From contig NZ_WAGX01000004.1 in the NCBI RefSeq assembly GCF_008830185.1, positions 930,001-994,000 of the forward strand: DNA of 64,000 nucleotides, read 5' to 3'. The notes under the pieces are model-generated. The model was not told where the DNA came from. It saw only the letters and a list, made by a program, of their open reading frames with translations, and made no database searches. This document shows positions 1 through 8,544 of the stretch, piece by piece (the stretch's first letter is position 1; each line of letters starts with the position of its first letter). A program made the translations under genes and the position numbers. The stretch is from Candidatus Galacturonatibacter soehngenii (GTDB lineage: Bacteria > Bacillota > Clostridia > Lachnospirales > Lachnospiraceae).

Positions 1-88
1 ATGGTAGTTGAATTCTATCGTTATAATGTAATTCTACATCACTTTCTTCAAAGGCAACTTCCCATATTCCACTTAGATCTAATCTCAT
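1..88 (-). CDS. Glycoside hydrolase family 2-like protein, N-terminus only
   Basis: Twenty-nine codons run from an ATG at 88 off the left window edge. The visible peptide begins MRLDLSGIWEVAF and reaches IQLP. This is the pattern of the N-terminal sugar-binding (jelly-roll) domain of GH2 beta-galactosidase/beta-glucuronidase-like enzymes, where a LSGxW start is followed by a xxLPG strand. A strong GGAGGGG ribosome site lies 5 bases upstream and fixes the start. Substrate and full length cannot be seen. A sialate O-acetylesterase with the same jelly-roll domain is the main alternative. Confidence 0.6.
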   Translation of the reverse strand, partial: MRLDLSGIWEVAFEESDVELHYNDRIQLP

Positions 89-274
89 TTTCCCCTCCAA
101 TCGGATACAAGACTAACGTAAATGAAACCTTTCCTAATTACTTAGCAAATTCTTGCATCCTTTATATTAGATATATCATATCAATATTTTACATCATTAT
201 CATTACTAGTTCTTGCTTTTTCATGTATAGTTCTTGCTCTTAATTTGGGTGAAGGAGTTGCCTATTATATATAT

Positions 275-308
275 AAAAAGTCCTTGTAGCACAAACTACA
301 AAGACTCT
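275..308 (-). terminator. Rho-independent terminator after the hemerythrin gene
   Basis: Read on the minus strand, AGTCTTTGTAG and CTACAAGGACT form an 11-bp stem (one G-U pair) around a 6-base loop, followed by a T-run. It lies just past the stop of the hemerythrin-like gene and ends the ferredoxin-hemerythrin unit. Confidence 0.7.
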
Positions 309-314
309 TAATCA

Positions 315-719
315 CTAAATAAAAAGATATATCTCTTTTTCTTCTTTTAAAATACGATCCTCGATTGCACAAATCACTACTTTTGCTTCTTCAACAAACG
401 ATTCTTTCTTTTCTAATAACTTTGACTTTACATTATATTTATCTTTGAAGCTCTTAAAACGTTCTTGTAAATCTCCCATCTCATTTTGATAATCTATTGC
501 CATTTGTTTGATAGCCATATCTGGATTGGCTATTAGTGATGGATATAAGAACTTGTCTTCATTCATTAGATGTATCTTAAGTTTACCAGATAACTGATTG
601 ATATGGAGTGCTATTTCCTCAGCATGCTCTTCCACTTTTACTGTAGTTAAATTAGATTGAATCCAGTTTATTTCATCACGTATTGATTTATGCTGTTCTA
701 AATAGCTTGAAAGGTTCAT
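315..719 (-). CDS. Hemerythrin-like (HHE) domain protein
   Basis: A 134-residue helical protein starting at the ATG just after the ferredoxin stop. It shows the hemerythrin pattern of His10 in helix 1, His39 in helix 2 and an HLxNED motif (His50, Glu54), which in this family binds a di-iron site used for oxygen, NO or redox sensing. The C-terminal helices contain few histidines, so some canonical ligands are not obvious and the metal site may be incomplete. It is translationally coupled to the ferredoxin upstream, with one base between stop and start. A longer in-frame ORF begins at 764 inside the ferredoxin gene, but that start has no ribosome site. A role in iron or redox handling is inferred. 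Confidence 0.7.
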   Translation of the reverse strand: MNLSSYLEQHKSIRDEINWIQSNLTTVKVEEHAEEIALHINQLSGKLKIHLMNEDKFLYPSLIANPDMAIKQMAIDYQNEMGDLQERFKSFKDKYNVKSKLLEKKESFVEEAKVVICAIEDRILKEEKEIYLFI

Positions 720-720
720 T

Positions 721-912
721 CTAAGCCTCCCGCTCTTCAATCGCTGACACAGGGCACATATCAATTGCCTGCGCTACATTTTCTTTTGTCTCATCTGTCG
801 TAGCTGCATATCCTTCTGCTCTTTCATCCTCATTCATTCTAAATACACTTGGTTCTATACCAACACAAAGTCCGCAGCCTATACACGTATCTTGATCAAC
901 AAATGCTTGCAT
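721..912 (-). CDS. Ferredoxin, single [4Fe-4S]
   Basis: A 63-residue soluble electron carrier. The motif CIGCGLC with a distant CP (MCPVSAIEE) supplies the four cysteine ligands of one [4Fe-4S] cluster, and the rest is the short acidic fold typical of clostridial monocluster ferredoxins. The ATG at 912 has AAGGAGG nine bases upstream. An in-frame ATG at 942 is less likely because it has no such site. The gene is followed directly by the hemerythrin-like gene, suggesting the two are co-expressed. Confidence 0.88.
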   Translation of the reverse strand: MQAFVDQDTCIGCGLCVGIEPSVFRMNEDERAEGYAATTDETKENVAQAIDMCPVSAIEEREA

Positions 913-1041
913 ACCATCATTCCTCCTTCTTGGATATAACAAAAATTACTTATAAAGGTAAAAATTTCATTTCCTTGTTATATGATAGCATGCATCAATA
1001 ATTTTTTCAGTAACATTTGAGACATTATTAAGTATTTCTCT

Positions 1042-1632
1042 TTAATCTCTATAAATAACCGCTTTAATCGTTTCCTGCCACTCACTCACGCTTTTTGGCA
1101 TACTATCAACCTTGGCTTCTAACAAACTAACTGTAAAATCTAACGTAAAATAAACGATTACAATCGTTCCAATTCGAATACCAACAGACATCGGATAACC
1201 TTCTACTACCGCCTCCACAAATTTTTGCAAAAACGCAAACATAAATATAGTATAAAATCCCCAAGCGATCGTACTCTCAAGGCATAATATCCCTTTGTAA
1301 TTGAATGGCTTGTTATTATAATCCCACCACACTTCTCCAAAGATACGTATCATAAGTTTGGCTGTTACATATTCAAGAAATGTTGCAAGAATCGCTCCAC
1401 AAAAATAAAGCAAAATATAATTTTGGCTGAATGGCTTTAAAATAAAATAAACCGATAATGCACCCACTCCATAAATAGGGCAAATTGGTCCTCTAATAAA
1501 TCCCCTGTTCGTAATCTTTTTATTACAGATTGACATGTATATTGATTCAACTAACCAGCCTAAAATACTATAAACAAAAAACCAATGAACAATATGATAT
1601 ACATCAGTTCCTAGTAGTTCTCGACTCCACAT
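1042..1632 (-). CDS. Putative ABC transporter permease (CmpB-like membrane protein)
   Basis: A 196-residue integral membrane protein with about five hydrophobic segments. It has the family signature around residues 15-60: an aromatic-rich FFVYSILGWLVES helix, then NRGFIRGPICPIYGVGAL. This matches the clostridial family annotated as putative ABC-transporter type IV (DUF1113), of unknown biochemical role. The ATG at 1632 is chosen because AAGGGGG lies 8 bases upstream; the ORF extends 10 codons further without a ribosome site. No ATPase gene is adjacent, so a transport role is only a name carried by the family. Confidence 0.7.
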   Translation of the reverse strand: MWSRELLGTDVYHIVHWFFVYSILGWLVESIYMSICNKKITNRGFIRGPICPIYGVGALSVYFILKPFSQNYILLYFCGAILATFLEYVTAKLMIRIFGEVWWDYNNKPFNYKGILCLESTIAWGFYTIFMFAFLQKFVEAVVEGYPMSVGIRIGTIVIVYFTLDFTVSLLEAKVDSMPKSVSEWQETIKAVIYRD

Positions 1633-1844
1633 TAGAAATCCCCCTTTGTATCTTATAAACATAGTACTTTTAAAAATTCATATGCTATTATAGCATAGCT
1701 CTTTCTATAATACTAGTAGTTATCTTCGTCATAATTTTACGATTATATTACAATAACCTTATATTTCTTGTCACCCTTTGTATTTCTTATTTTCAAAGCA
1801 AATCTACCTCTTAATTTTCCTTTATTTATTCTTATTTTTGACAT

Positions 1845-1923
1845 ATAATGATAGGGGACAATGCGTTTGCTTGCGATTTTCCCTGAGGGGTTTTACATAG
1901 AAAAGTACGAAGAACTTTTTTAA
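1845..1923 (+). promoter_or_regulatory. Leader of the alkD-like gene with a 20-codon upstream ORF
   Basis: The 330-bp gap between divergent genes holds a TATAAT box at 1845-1850 pointing toward the alkD-like gene. Behind it is a tiny ORF (1861-1923, ATG to TAA) preceded by AGGGG, encoding MRLLAIFPEGFYIEKYEELF. A weak hairpin (ACTCT/AGAGT) follows before the alkD ribosome site. The ORF may be a leader peptide or chance. Nothing else is recognisable in the gap. Confidence 0.3.
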
Positions 1924-1964
1924 TGCAATAAACACTCTTAATCTAGAGTTACAAAGGAGCAATT

Positions 1965-2702
1965 ATGAATTTAATCTATGATATATGGACAGAAAAGGAA
2001 TATAGCGCTTTTCTAAATGACTTAAAACCTTTTTCCAATCGTGAATTTAGTCAATTTCAAAATACTCTTATGCCTGGAACAAGAAAAATTCTCGGAATCA
2101 AAATGCCTATTCTTAGAAAAATAGCAAATGAAATATTAAAAGGAAATTGGCGTTCTTTTATCGGATTATGTTCCAATACTTATTATGAAGAGACTACTTT
2201 AAAGGGTATGATTATTGGAATGAGTAATGTAAGTCTGCTTGAATACACGCATATGATTGAAACATTTTCCTTAGGATTTCGAAACTGGTTAACCTGTGAT
2301 ACATTTTGTACAACTTTAAAAGGAATCAGTAATTATCCACAGGAATTCTGGATTTATTTGGACACCCTATTAAGCTCTAAACGTCCATGGCAGGTTCGAA
2401 TGGGAGTTGTTATCATTCTCAATCATTATTTAAATGATGACTATATTAATCAGATTTTTTTAAAAATAAGTACAGTTCGTCTTGATAGCTATTATGTGAA
2501 AATGGCTGTTGCATGGTTGTTGTCATCTGCATATACAAACTATCCAGGTGTTACATATGGTTATTTAACAAATTGTACGTTAGAAACATGGACTTATAAT
2601 AAAACGCTCGAAAAAATCTTAGAACAAAAAGATGTTCCAAACGAGCAAAAGCTCATGATACTCACACTTAAAAATGCTAAAAAAAGACCTCAATTAAAGT
2701 AA
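1965..2702 (+). CDS. DNA alkylation repair protein, AlkD-like
   Basis: A 245-residue, almost fully helical HEAT-repeat-like protein. The N-terminal stretch MPGTRKILGIKMPILRKIA and the following ExxLKGMIIG match the AlkD family of DNA glycosylases, which remove 3- and 7-alkylpurines without base flipping. An AAAGGAG site lies 6 bases before the ATG. The gene is monocistronic: divergent from the membrane protein on the left and convergent with rpsU on the right, sharing a terminator that overlaps its last codons. Family assignment is good; the exact substrate is not visible. Confidence 0.8.
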   Translation: MNLIYDIWTEKEYSAFLNDLKPFSNREFSQFQNTLMPGTRKILGIKMPILRKIANEILKGNWRSFIGLCSNTYYEETTLKGMIIGMSNVSLLEYTHMIETFSLGFRNWLTCDTFCTTLKGISNYPQEFWIYLDTLLSSKRPWQVRMGVVIILNHYLNDDYINQIFLKISTVRLDSYYVKMAVAWLLSSAYTNYPGVTYGYLTNCTLETWTYNKTLEKILEQKDVPNEQKLMILTLKNAKKRPQLK

Positions 2703-2714
2703 TTGAGGTCTTTT
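2682..2714. terminator. Bidirectional terminator between alkD-like gene and rpsU
   Basis: A perfect 15-bp stem (2682-2696 with 2700-2714) around a 3-base loop, with A-run on one side and T-run on the other. It serves both convergent genes. The left arm lies inside the last codons of the alkD-like gene. Confidence 0.85.
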
Positions 2715-2718
2715 ATAA

Positions 2719-2895
2719 TTAATTATATTTACGTTTTCTAGCCGCTTCAGATTTCTTTTTACGTTTTACACTTGGCTTTTCATAATGCTCTCTCTTGCGA
2801 ATCTCCTGCTGAATACCAGCTTTCGCACAGTTCCTTTTAAATCTGCGTAAAGCGCTATCTAAAGTCTCATTATCTTTTACGATTACATTTGACAT
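2719..2895 (-). CDS. rpsU: 30S ribosomal protein S21
   Basis: A 58-residue, strongly basic protein starting [20 protein letters not shown] and ending in a lysine/arginine-rich tail ([15 protein letters not shown]). This is ribosomal protein S21, a late-assembling protein of the small subunit needed for translation initiation. GGAGGG stands about 14 bases and AGGTGTGAG closer upstream of the ATG at 2895. It lies downstream of alaS on the opposite side of a short AT-rich spacer, in the same orientation. Confidence 0.95.
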   Translation of the reverse strand: MSNVIVKDNETLDSALRRFKRNCAKAGIQQEIRKREHYEKPSVKRKKKSEAARKRKYN

Positions 2896-3010
2896 AGTCT
2901 CACACCTAACCTCCCTCCAGTTGCGTATTGTGCTAAATACAACTGTTTGGGTATTTTTATTGCACTATTATGATTATATTGCCAATTAGCTTATCTGTCA
3001 ATATATTTTT

Positions 3011-5665
3011 TTATTTAATTTGCTCTTGTACTACTTCTTTGACTTTTGCAATCGCAGCATCAATTCCAGCTGGATTCTTTCCGCCAGCCTGTGCCATATT
3101 TGGTCGACCACCGCCGCCTCCGCCAATCAGTGAAGCAATCTCCTTAACAATGTTGCCAGCATGAGCTCCTAGCTTAATCGCACCATCTGTAGCCGTAACC
3201 ATTAAGTTTACTTTGTCATCAAGTGCGGATGCAAGAACTACAATACCTTCTGAAAGCTTATCCTTTAACTGGTCACCAAGGTCTCTTAAGCCGTTCATAT
3301 CTACACCTTCTACTTTTGCAGCCAATACCTTGACACCTTTTACTTCAATTACTTGATCCATTACATCACCAAGTGCATCTTTGGCTAACTTACTTTTTAG
3401 GCTTTCATTTTCACTTTGTAATGATTTCATTTCCATTAATAAATGCTCTAATTTTTCTTCTAGGTTAGCAGGAGTGGCTTTTATTAGTTTGGCAACTGTC
3501 TTTAATGTGCTCTCTAATTCATTATAGTAGCTTAACACGCCATTTCCCGTAATTGCCTCAATTCTACGAACGCCTGCTGCAACACCATTTTCAGAAATAA
3601 TTTTAAATGCCGCTATGGAACCTGTATTATTTACGTGCGTACCACCACATAATTCCGTTGAGAAATCTCCCATTTTAACCACACGGACTTTCTCACCATA
3701 TTTCTCACCAAATAATGCCATTGCACCGCTTTTCTTTGCTTCCTCAATATCCATAATACTGGTTACAACATCGATATTCTCTGCTATTTTTTCATTTACT
3801 AGTTGTTCTACTTTTGTAATTTCCTCATCTGTCATTGCTGAAAAATGACTAAAGTCAAATCGAAGACGATTTCCATCAACAAAAGAACCTGACTGTTCTA
3901 CATGCGAACCAAGTACGCTACGAAGTGCTTTTTGCAATAAGTGAGTGGCACTATGGTTTTTACAAGTATCCAAACGATTTTGCTCATCAACGATAAGGAA
4001 TGCCTCATCACCTGATTTTATCATACCTTTTGTAACCTTACCAATGTGTCCTATTTTACCTCCCAAAAGCTTTATTGTATCTTCTACAATAAATTCACCT
4101 TCTGCTGTTTTAATGGTACCAATATCTGCATTCTGACCGCCCATTGTAGCATAAAACGGTGTCTCGTCTACTATAATTGTTCCATTTTCTCCATCTGTTA
4201 ATGCATCAACAATTTCAGTTTCTGTTGTTAAAACTGTAATTTTTGACTTATGAGATAACCTGTCATACCCAACAAATGTAGAAGTTATACTTGAATCAAT
4301 GGATTCATATACCGTTACATCTGCTCCCATATAATTCGTAGCTTTTCTTGCTTTACGTGCTTTATCTCTTTGTTCTTGCATTGCTTTTTCAAAGCCTGCT
4401 TTATCGACACCAAAGCCCTTTTCTTCCAGAATTTCCATGGTTAAATCAATTGGAAATCCATACGTATCATAGAGTTTAAAAGTATTTTCTCCTGAAAGAA
4501 TCTTTTGATTTTTTTCTTCCATTTCACTTTGCATTTCAGAAAGAATCACTAATCCTTGGTCAATTGTTTTATTGAATTTACTTTCTTCTTGGGTTAATAC
4601 ATTTAAAATAAATTCTTTCTTTTCTTCTAGTTCTGGATATCCATCCTTACATTCCTTAATTACTGTTTCACTTAATTTTGCTAAAAACTGTCCATCTATT
4701 TCTAGCAAACGTCCATGTCTTGCTGCACGTCGAATCAATCTTCGAAGTACATAACCTCTCCCTTCATTGGAAGGCATTATTCCATCAGAAATCATAAACG
4801 TAGACGAACGAATATGATCTGTTATTAATCGAATGGATATATCTTTTATCTCATCTGTTTGGTAGGTAACATCTGCTAACTGACAGATTCGGTCACGGAT
4901 TGCTTTCATTGTATCAATATCAAATACGGAATCTACATCTTGCACAACAACTGCTAATCTTTCAAGTCCCATTCCAGTATCGATATTCTTTTGTTCAAGC
5001 TCAGTATAATTGCCTTTACCATCTCCATCAAACTGTGTAAATACATTGTTCCAAACTTCCATAAAACGATCGCATTCACAGCCTACTTTACAATCTGGTT
5101 TGCCGCAGCCATATTTGATACCTCTATCATAATATATCTCTGAACATGGACCGCATGGACCAGCTCCGTGTTCCCAGAAATTATCACAATTCCCATTCTC
5201 ATCTCTGTAAAATCTTGTAATTCTAGATCCATCTACTCCAATTTCTTTTGTCCAAATATCAAACGCTTCATCATCTTCACTATAGATAGATGGATATAGT
5301 CTATCTTCCTCAAGTCCAATTACCTTCGTTAAAAATTCCCAACTCCAAGCAATGGCTTCACTTTTAAAATAGTCTCCAAAAGAAAAGTTTCCAAGCATTT
5401 CAAAAAAAGTAAGATGCCTTGCTGTCTTACCTACGTTTTCAATATCACCTGTACGAACACATTTTTGACAAGTTGTCACCCTTTTTCTTGGTGGGATTTC
5501 CTGTCCTGTAAAATATGGCTTAAGTGGTGCCATACCTGAATTAATAATTAATAAACTGTTATCATTATGAGGAACCAAGGAAAAGCTTTTCATAACAAGA
5601 TGTTCTTTGCTTTCAAAGAAATCCAAATACATTTTTCTTAGTTCATTAACGCCATAATTTTTCAC
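3011..5665 (-). CDS. alaS: Alanine--tRNA ligase
   Basis: An 884-residue class II aminoacyl-tRNA synthetase of normal length. The N-terminal catalytic domain contains the RKMYLDFFESKEH start and the FFEMLGNFSFGDYFK motif. The editing domain shows NHSATHLL and CGGTHVNNTG zinc-binding motifs, and the C-terminal C-Ala domain ends with a glycine-rich IGGGGGGRPNMAQAGG signature. The start is a GTG at 5665 with AGGAGG eight bases upstream. No T-box leader is visible in the 85 bases between it and the preceding terminator. Confidence 0.97.
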   Translation of the reverse strand: MKNYGVNELRKMYLDFFESKEHLVMKSFSLVPHNDNSLLIINSGMAPLKPYFTGQEIPPRKRVTTCQKCVRTGDIENVGKTARHLTFFEMLGNFSFGDYFKSEAIAWSWEFLTKVIGLEEDRLYPSIYSEDDEAFDIWTKEIGVDGSRITRFYRDENGNCDNFWEHGAGPCGPCSEIYYDRGIKYGCGKPDCKVGCECDRFMEVWNNVFTQFDGDGKGNYTELEQKNIDTGMGLERLAVVVQDVDSVFDIDTMKAIRDRICQLADVTYQTDEIKDISIRLITDHIRSSTFMISDGIMPSNEGRGYVLRRLIRRAARHGRLLEIDGQFLAKLSETVIKECKDGYPELEEKKEFILNVLTQEESKFNKTIDQGLVILSEMQSEMEEKNQKILSGENTFKLYDTYGFPIDLTMEILEEKGFGVDKAGFEKAMQEQRDKARKARKATNYMGADVTVYESIDSSITSTFVGYDRLSHKSKITVLTTETEIVDALTDGENGTIIVDETPFYATMGGQNADIGTIKTAEGEFIVEDTIKLLGGKIGHIGKVTKGMIKSGDEAFLIVDEQNRLDTCKNHSATHLLQKALRSVLGSHVEQSGSFVDGNRLRFDFSHFSAMTDEEITKVEQLVNEKIAENIDVVTSIMDIEEAKKSGAMALFGEKYGEKVRVVKMGDFSTELCGGTHVNNTGSIAAFKIISENGVAAGVRRIEAITGNGVLSYYNELESTLKTVAKLIKATPANLEEKLEHLLMEMKSLQSENESLKSKLAKDALGDVMDQVIEVKGVKVLAAKVEGVDMNGLRDLGDQLKDKLSEGIVVLASALDDKVNLMVTATDGAIKLGAHAGNIVKEIASLIGGGGGGRPNMAQAGGKNPAGIDAAIAKVKEVVQEQIK

Positions 5666-5750
5666 AATATTTCCTCCTAGGTTATCATTGTATCACTAAG
5701 GTCGCAATTAAGCCCCATTGCCTCCCTGCAACATTACTTCTTTCAATCAA

Positions 5751-5790
5751 TAATAGAAAAATGCTAGCATAGGCTAGCATTTTCTATTAT
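5751..5790 (-). terminator. Terminator downstream of the vanZ-like gene
   Basis: An 11-bp GC-containing stem (AAAATGCTAGC with GCTAGCATTTT) and a 4-base loop, extended by A/T pairs. It separates the upstream vanZ-like gene from alaS. Confidence 0.75.
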
Positions 5791-5837
5791 AAAATCATTT
5801 AATTTCTTTGTCAATTGCAAAAGCTAGAAACAAAGCC

Positions 5838-6389
5838 TCATTTGTTAACAACCATTATAAGAATTGCTAAAACCATCATTGGAACAGCGACAATCGAACT
5901 ACAAATCGTTATAATAGCTTTAATCTTTTGTTTATCTTTGACTGCTAAACCTATTACTTGATATAATAATACTCCTATCACTCCCCCAAGACAATTCAGC
6001 ATGACATCGTCAATATCCGTTGCACCAATACCAAAAACAAATTGTATTAACTCAATCATAAGACTCACGATACATACAATAATAATACTGTTAAAAAATC
6101 TATTTTTTCTTGCTCGAAATAATTGCAAATAGATTCCAAGAGGCATAAATAAACATATATTTCCTAAAATATTATACCAAACCACTGTCTGTGAGACCAC
6201 AGACCTGCCTGACATGTATCCTATTATTGTTTCAAACGGAATGAAATTAATACTTCGATTTATTACTCTATCTTGATGAAATAAATCCAGTGGTGTTACA
6301 TATTTAAATATAGTAACTGAAATTAACAATATAAGATAGAAAGCAAATATGCCATAAAGAAAACAGTCTTGTATCTTTCTCTTACTCAT
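5838..6389 (-). CDS. VanZ family membrane protein
   Basis: A 183-residue protein with four to five membrane helices. It carries the VanZ-like pattern: NFIPFETI in the first loop, a NILGNICLFMPLGIYL helix, and a conserved SLMIELIQFVFGIGATDIDDVMLNCLG-type segment with acidic DIDDV. VanZ-like proteins are linked to low-level teicoplanin resistance, but most family members have no known function. The ATG at 6389 follows GAAGGGAG; the upstream in-frame extension has no ribosome site. It lies 61 bp after the ABC permease gene and may be read through from that operon. Confidence 0.8.
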   Translation of the reverse strand: MSKRKIQDCFLYGIFAFYLILLISVTIFKYVTPLDLFHQDRVINRSINFIPFETIIGYMSGRSVVSQTVVWYNILGNICLFMPLGIYLQLFRARKNRFFNSIIIVCIVSLMIELIQFVFGIGATDIDDVMLNCLGGVIGVLLYQVIGLAVKDKQKIKAIITICSSIVAVPMMVLAILIMVVNK

Positions 6390-6402
6390 TTTAGCTCCCT
6401 TC

Positions 6403-6445
6403 TCACAGCACAAGAAGCGGCAAACAACCACTTCTTGTATTGTGA
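6403..6445 (-). repeat. Intergenic inverted repeat between ABC permease and vanZ-like genes
   Basis: TCACA-GC-ACAAGAAG pairs with CTTCTTGT-AT-TGTGA, making a 13-bp imperfect stem around a 13-base loop. There is no T-run, so it may be a processing or attenuation structure rather than a terminator. Confidence 0.4.
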
Positions 6446-6450
6446 ATCAT

Positions 6451-8544
6451 TTATTGAATTTTTGAACGTATATCTTCTGATAATTTATCTATTACCAAAT
6501 AGGCACGATCGGTGTTATTAACCGTGTACTTATATTGTATATCCACTACATAATTATAATTTAAATCAATATTATATTTCATTCCATTGGTAAAACGATC
6601 TAAAATCAATGCCTTTGTAATCTTTTCAATGTCTTCTTTATTTGTAAATACATATTCATTTGTAACAGGTTTTTCTATTGTTATATTATTTTCATCCAAT
6701 TTACCATCCGTATAATTCGTAATTATGATCGATTGTATATTATCTGCGTCTATTACGGAGTCTAAATTAGCACCTATTGACTCCATATATTTGATGGTAT
6801 CGGCAAATGATGGATAAATATAATAATTCTGAACAACATAGGAATCATTTTCGCCTATTTCCAAACTGATTTGTGTCACTGGAAAACTTTCCACCATTTC
6901 AGTGGCAGTAAGATTTCTTAATTCATTTTCGTAAATTGATAAAAATTCATTCATTTGTTCTCTTGTAAGCTTGAGTGTTTCGTCCATTCCTTCTACGAGG
7001 TTATAGTAGCTAACAGAATTTATAATATTCTTATCCATTGAAAAAATTTGATAAACACCGTTTTTATAATTTTCATCTGCATAAAGACTATTAATATATT
7101 CTAAAGCATCATCAAATTTAACTGTGTAATTACGATAAGTCTCTTTTTTATTCTTTAATGTATACTTTACAGTAAAGGATATATAATTAATGGAATTATC
7201 GATTTGTGAATAATCTATACGATTCACATTGTTTGCAATCGCGTATTCAACAAGTGGGTACACCATTGATAAATCTGTAATATTCATATGATCCAATCGA
7301 TATGTTGTATGATATACATATGGGTATTTTTGATAGCTATTTGGATACTCATTCTCAAAATCATAATACTCATAATTGGATTCTAAATTATCGAAGGAAA
7401 CACCCATCGATTCTATTTTTCCTTTATCTGGAAGGTAGGAATCGTATTGGAAAATATCTTCTTTTGCAGCACCTGCTATACCTAAAGATATTACAATACA
7501 AATTACTAATTGTAATTTATTAGCAACTATACTCTTGAAATCACTGTTATATATAATTTCTATGATTCCATGTGATAAAAACCCAACGAATAAAATTCCA
7601 AAAATAGTCCAGCCAAAAGAATTAGACTCTGACATACTCATAAAAAGCAATCCGCCAACAATAGCAACTGGTATTACAATTAAAATCTTTATCACTGCCT
7701 GCGTTTGATAAAATGCCATAGATTTTCCAGCAGCTTCAGAAGGGCGAAGTTTATAAAGAAATATTCCAGCAACAACAGCTAATGCTGCGACAATGAAAAC
7801 GCCAATGAAAAACATTCCAAATCCTTTTTTGCCTGCTAAAGTAACTAAATTAACGTAAGCAAATATTGGAGATACATAAATTATATTATCGCTTACACCT
7901 TCTGTTGCATAATAAGTATGAAAAAAAGTCTCACATATCGCATTTTTTAATACAATGATTGCTGGACCGTATAGCAAAAATACTGTCGTTCCCATTAATC
8001 CTACGATTAGATTACCCGTTAACATGACTGCAATGATTGTGATACTATACACAAGTAAATATCCTGTCAAATTAATAAGAAGCGCTTCAAATGCACCTGT
8101 AAATGCATAGCCTGTCAATAACCCATTTGCGGCCCCTATGATAAAATATAGTAATAGATTAATTAAGTATGGTATTACGTAAATAAAAATTCCATTTATA
8201 TAGATTGTAAAAAAAAGTTTTTCCCTTTTAACAGGAATACTATGATAAGAATCCACTTTACTTTTTGAATACAAGTAAAAGAAACCACTCATTGCACATA
8301 TAATGGCTCCACTAATTGCAATTGTCATAAGTAATCCAATGTTATTTGTATTTGATATTTTTGCAAAATATTTCTGTGCTTCCAAAAGACTGGTATTATT
8401 TATTGCCTCTTTCATTCGAGCTAATCTTAACATTGTAAAAATGGGTAAAGCAATTACAAAGGACAGCATCATAAGTGAAATTGTCCATACCCTACGCTTT
8501 AAATCCTCTCGAATCAAATTAAAATATAAGCTTTTTGATGTCAT
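6451..8544 (-). CDS. ABC transporter permease with large extracytoplasmic domain
   Basis: A 697-residue membrane protein. The first half has about eight to ten hydrophobic helices. A final helix near residue 350 is followed by a soluble C-terminal domain of about 310 residues, rich in Asn, Tyr and Glu, that probably lies outside the membrane. The ATG at 8544 has GGAGGT nine bases upstream, and the coding region overlaps the 3' end of the ATPase gene by 26 bp, so the two are coupled. With the ATPase and the GntR regulator it forms a YtrA-type cassette; such exporters are usually induced by cell-wall antibiotics. Substrate unknown. Confidence 0.75.
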   Translation of the reverse strand: MTSKSLYFNLIREDLKRRVWTISLMMLSFVIALPIFTMLRLARMKEAINNTSLLEAQKYFAKISNTNNIGLLMTIAISGAIICAMSGFFYLYSKSKVDSYHSIPVKREKLFFTIYINGIFIYVIPYLINLLLYFIIGAANGLLTGYAFTGAFEALLINLTGYLLVYSITIIAVMLTGNLIVGLMGTTVFLLYGPAIIVLKNAICETFFHTYYATEGVSDNIIYVSPIFAYVNLVTLAGKKGFGMFFIGVFIVAALAVVAGIFLYKLRPSEAAGKSMAFYQTQAVIKILIVIPVAIVGGLLFMSMSESNSFGWTIFGILFVGFLSHGIIEIIYNSDFKSIVANKLQLVICIVISLGIAGAAKEDIFQYDSYLPDKGKIESMGVSFDNLESNYEYYDFENEYPNSYQKYPYVYHTTYRLDHMNITDLSMVYPLVEYAIANNVNRIDYSQIDNSINYISFTVKYTLKNKKETYRNYTVKFDDALEYINSLYADENYKNGVYQIFSMDKNIINSVSYYNLVEGMDETLKLTREQMNEFLSIYENELRNLTATEMVESFPVTQISLEIGENDSYVVQNYYIYPSFADTIKYMESIGANLDSVIDADNIQSIIITNYTDGKLDENNITIEKPVTNEYVFTNKEDIEKITKALILDRFTNGMKYNIDLNYNYVVDIQYKYTVNNTDRAYLVIDKLSEDIRSKIQ

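Noticed and set aside
1-243. 80-codon plus-strand ORF at the left edge
   Set aside because: It lies antisense to a well-supported GH2-like start with a GGAGGGG site, has no start context of its own, and its peptide looks random.
3011-5700. Several plus-strand ORFs of 60-77 codons inside alaS, and a possible T-box leader
   Set aside because: The ORFs are antisense shadows of conserved AlaS domains. The leader has no T-box (GGTGG...) antiterminator sequence.
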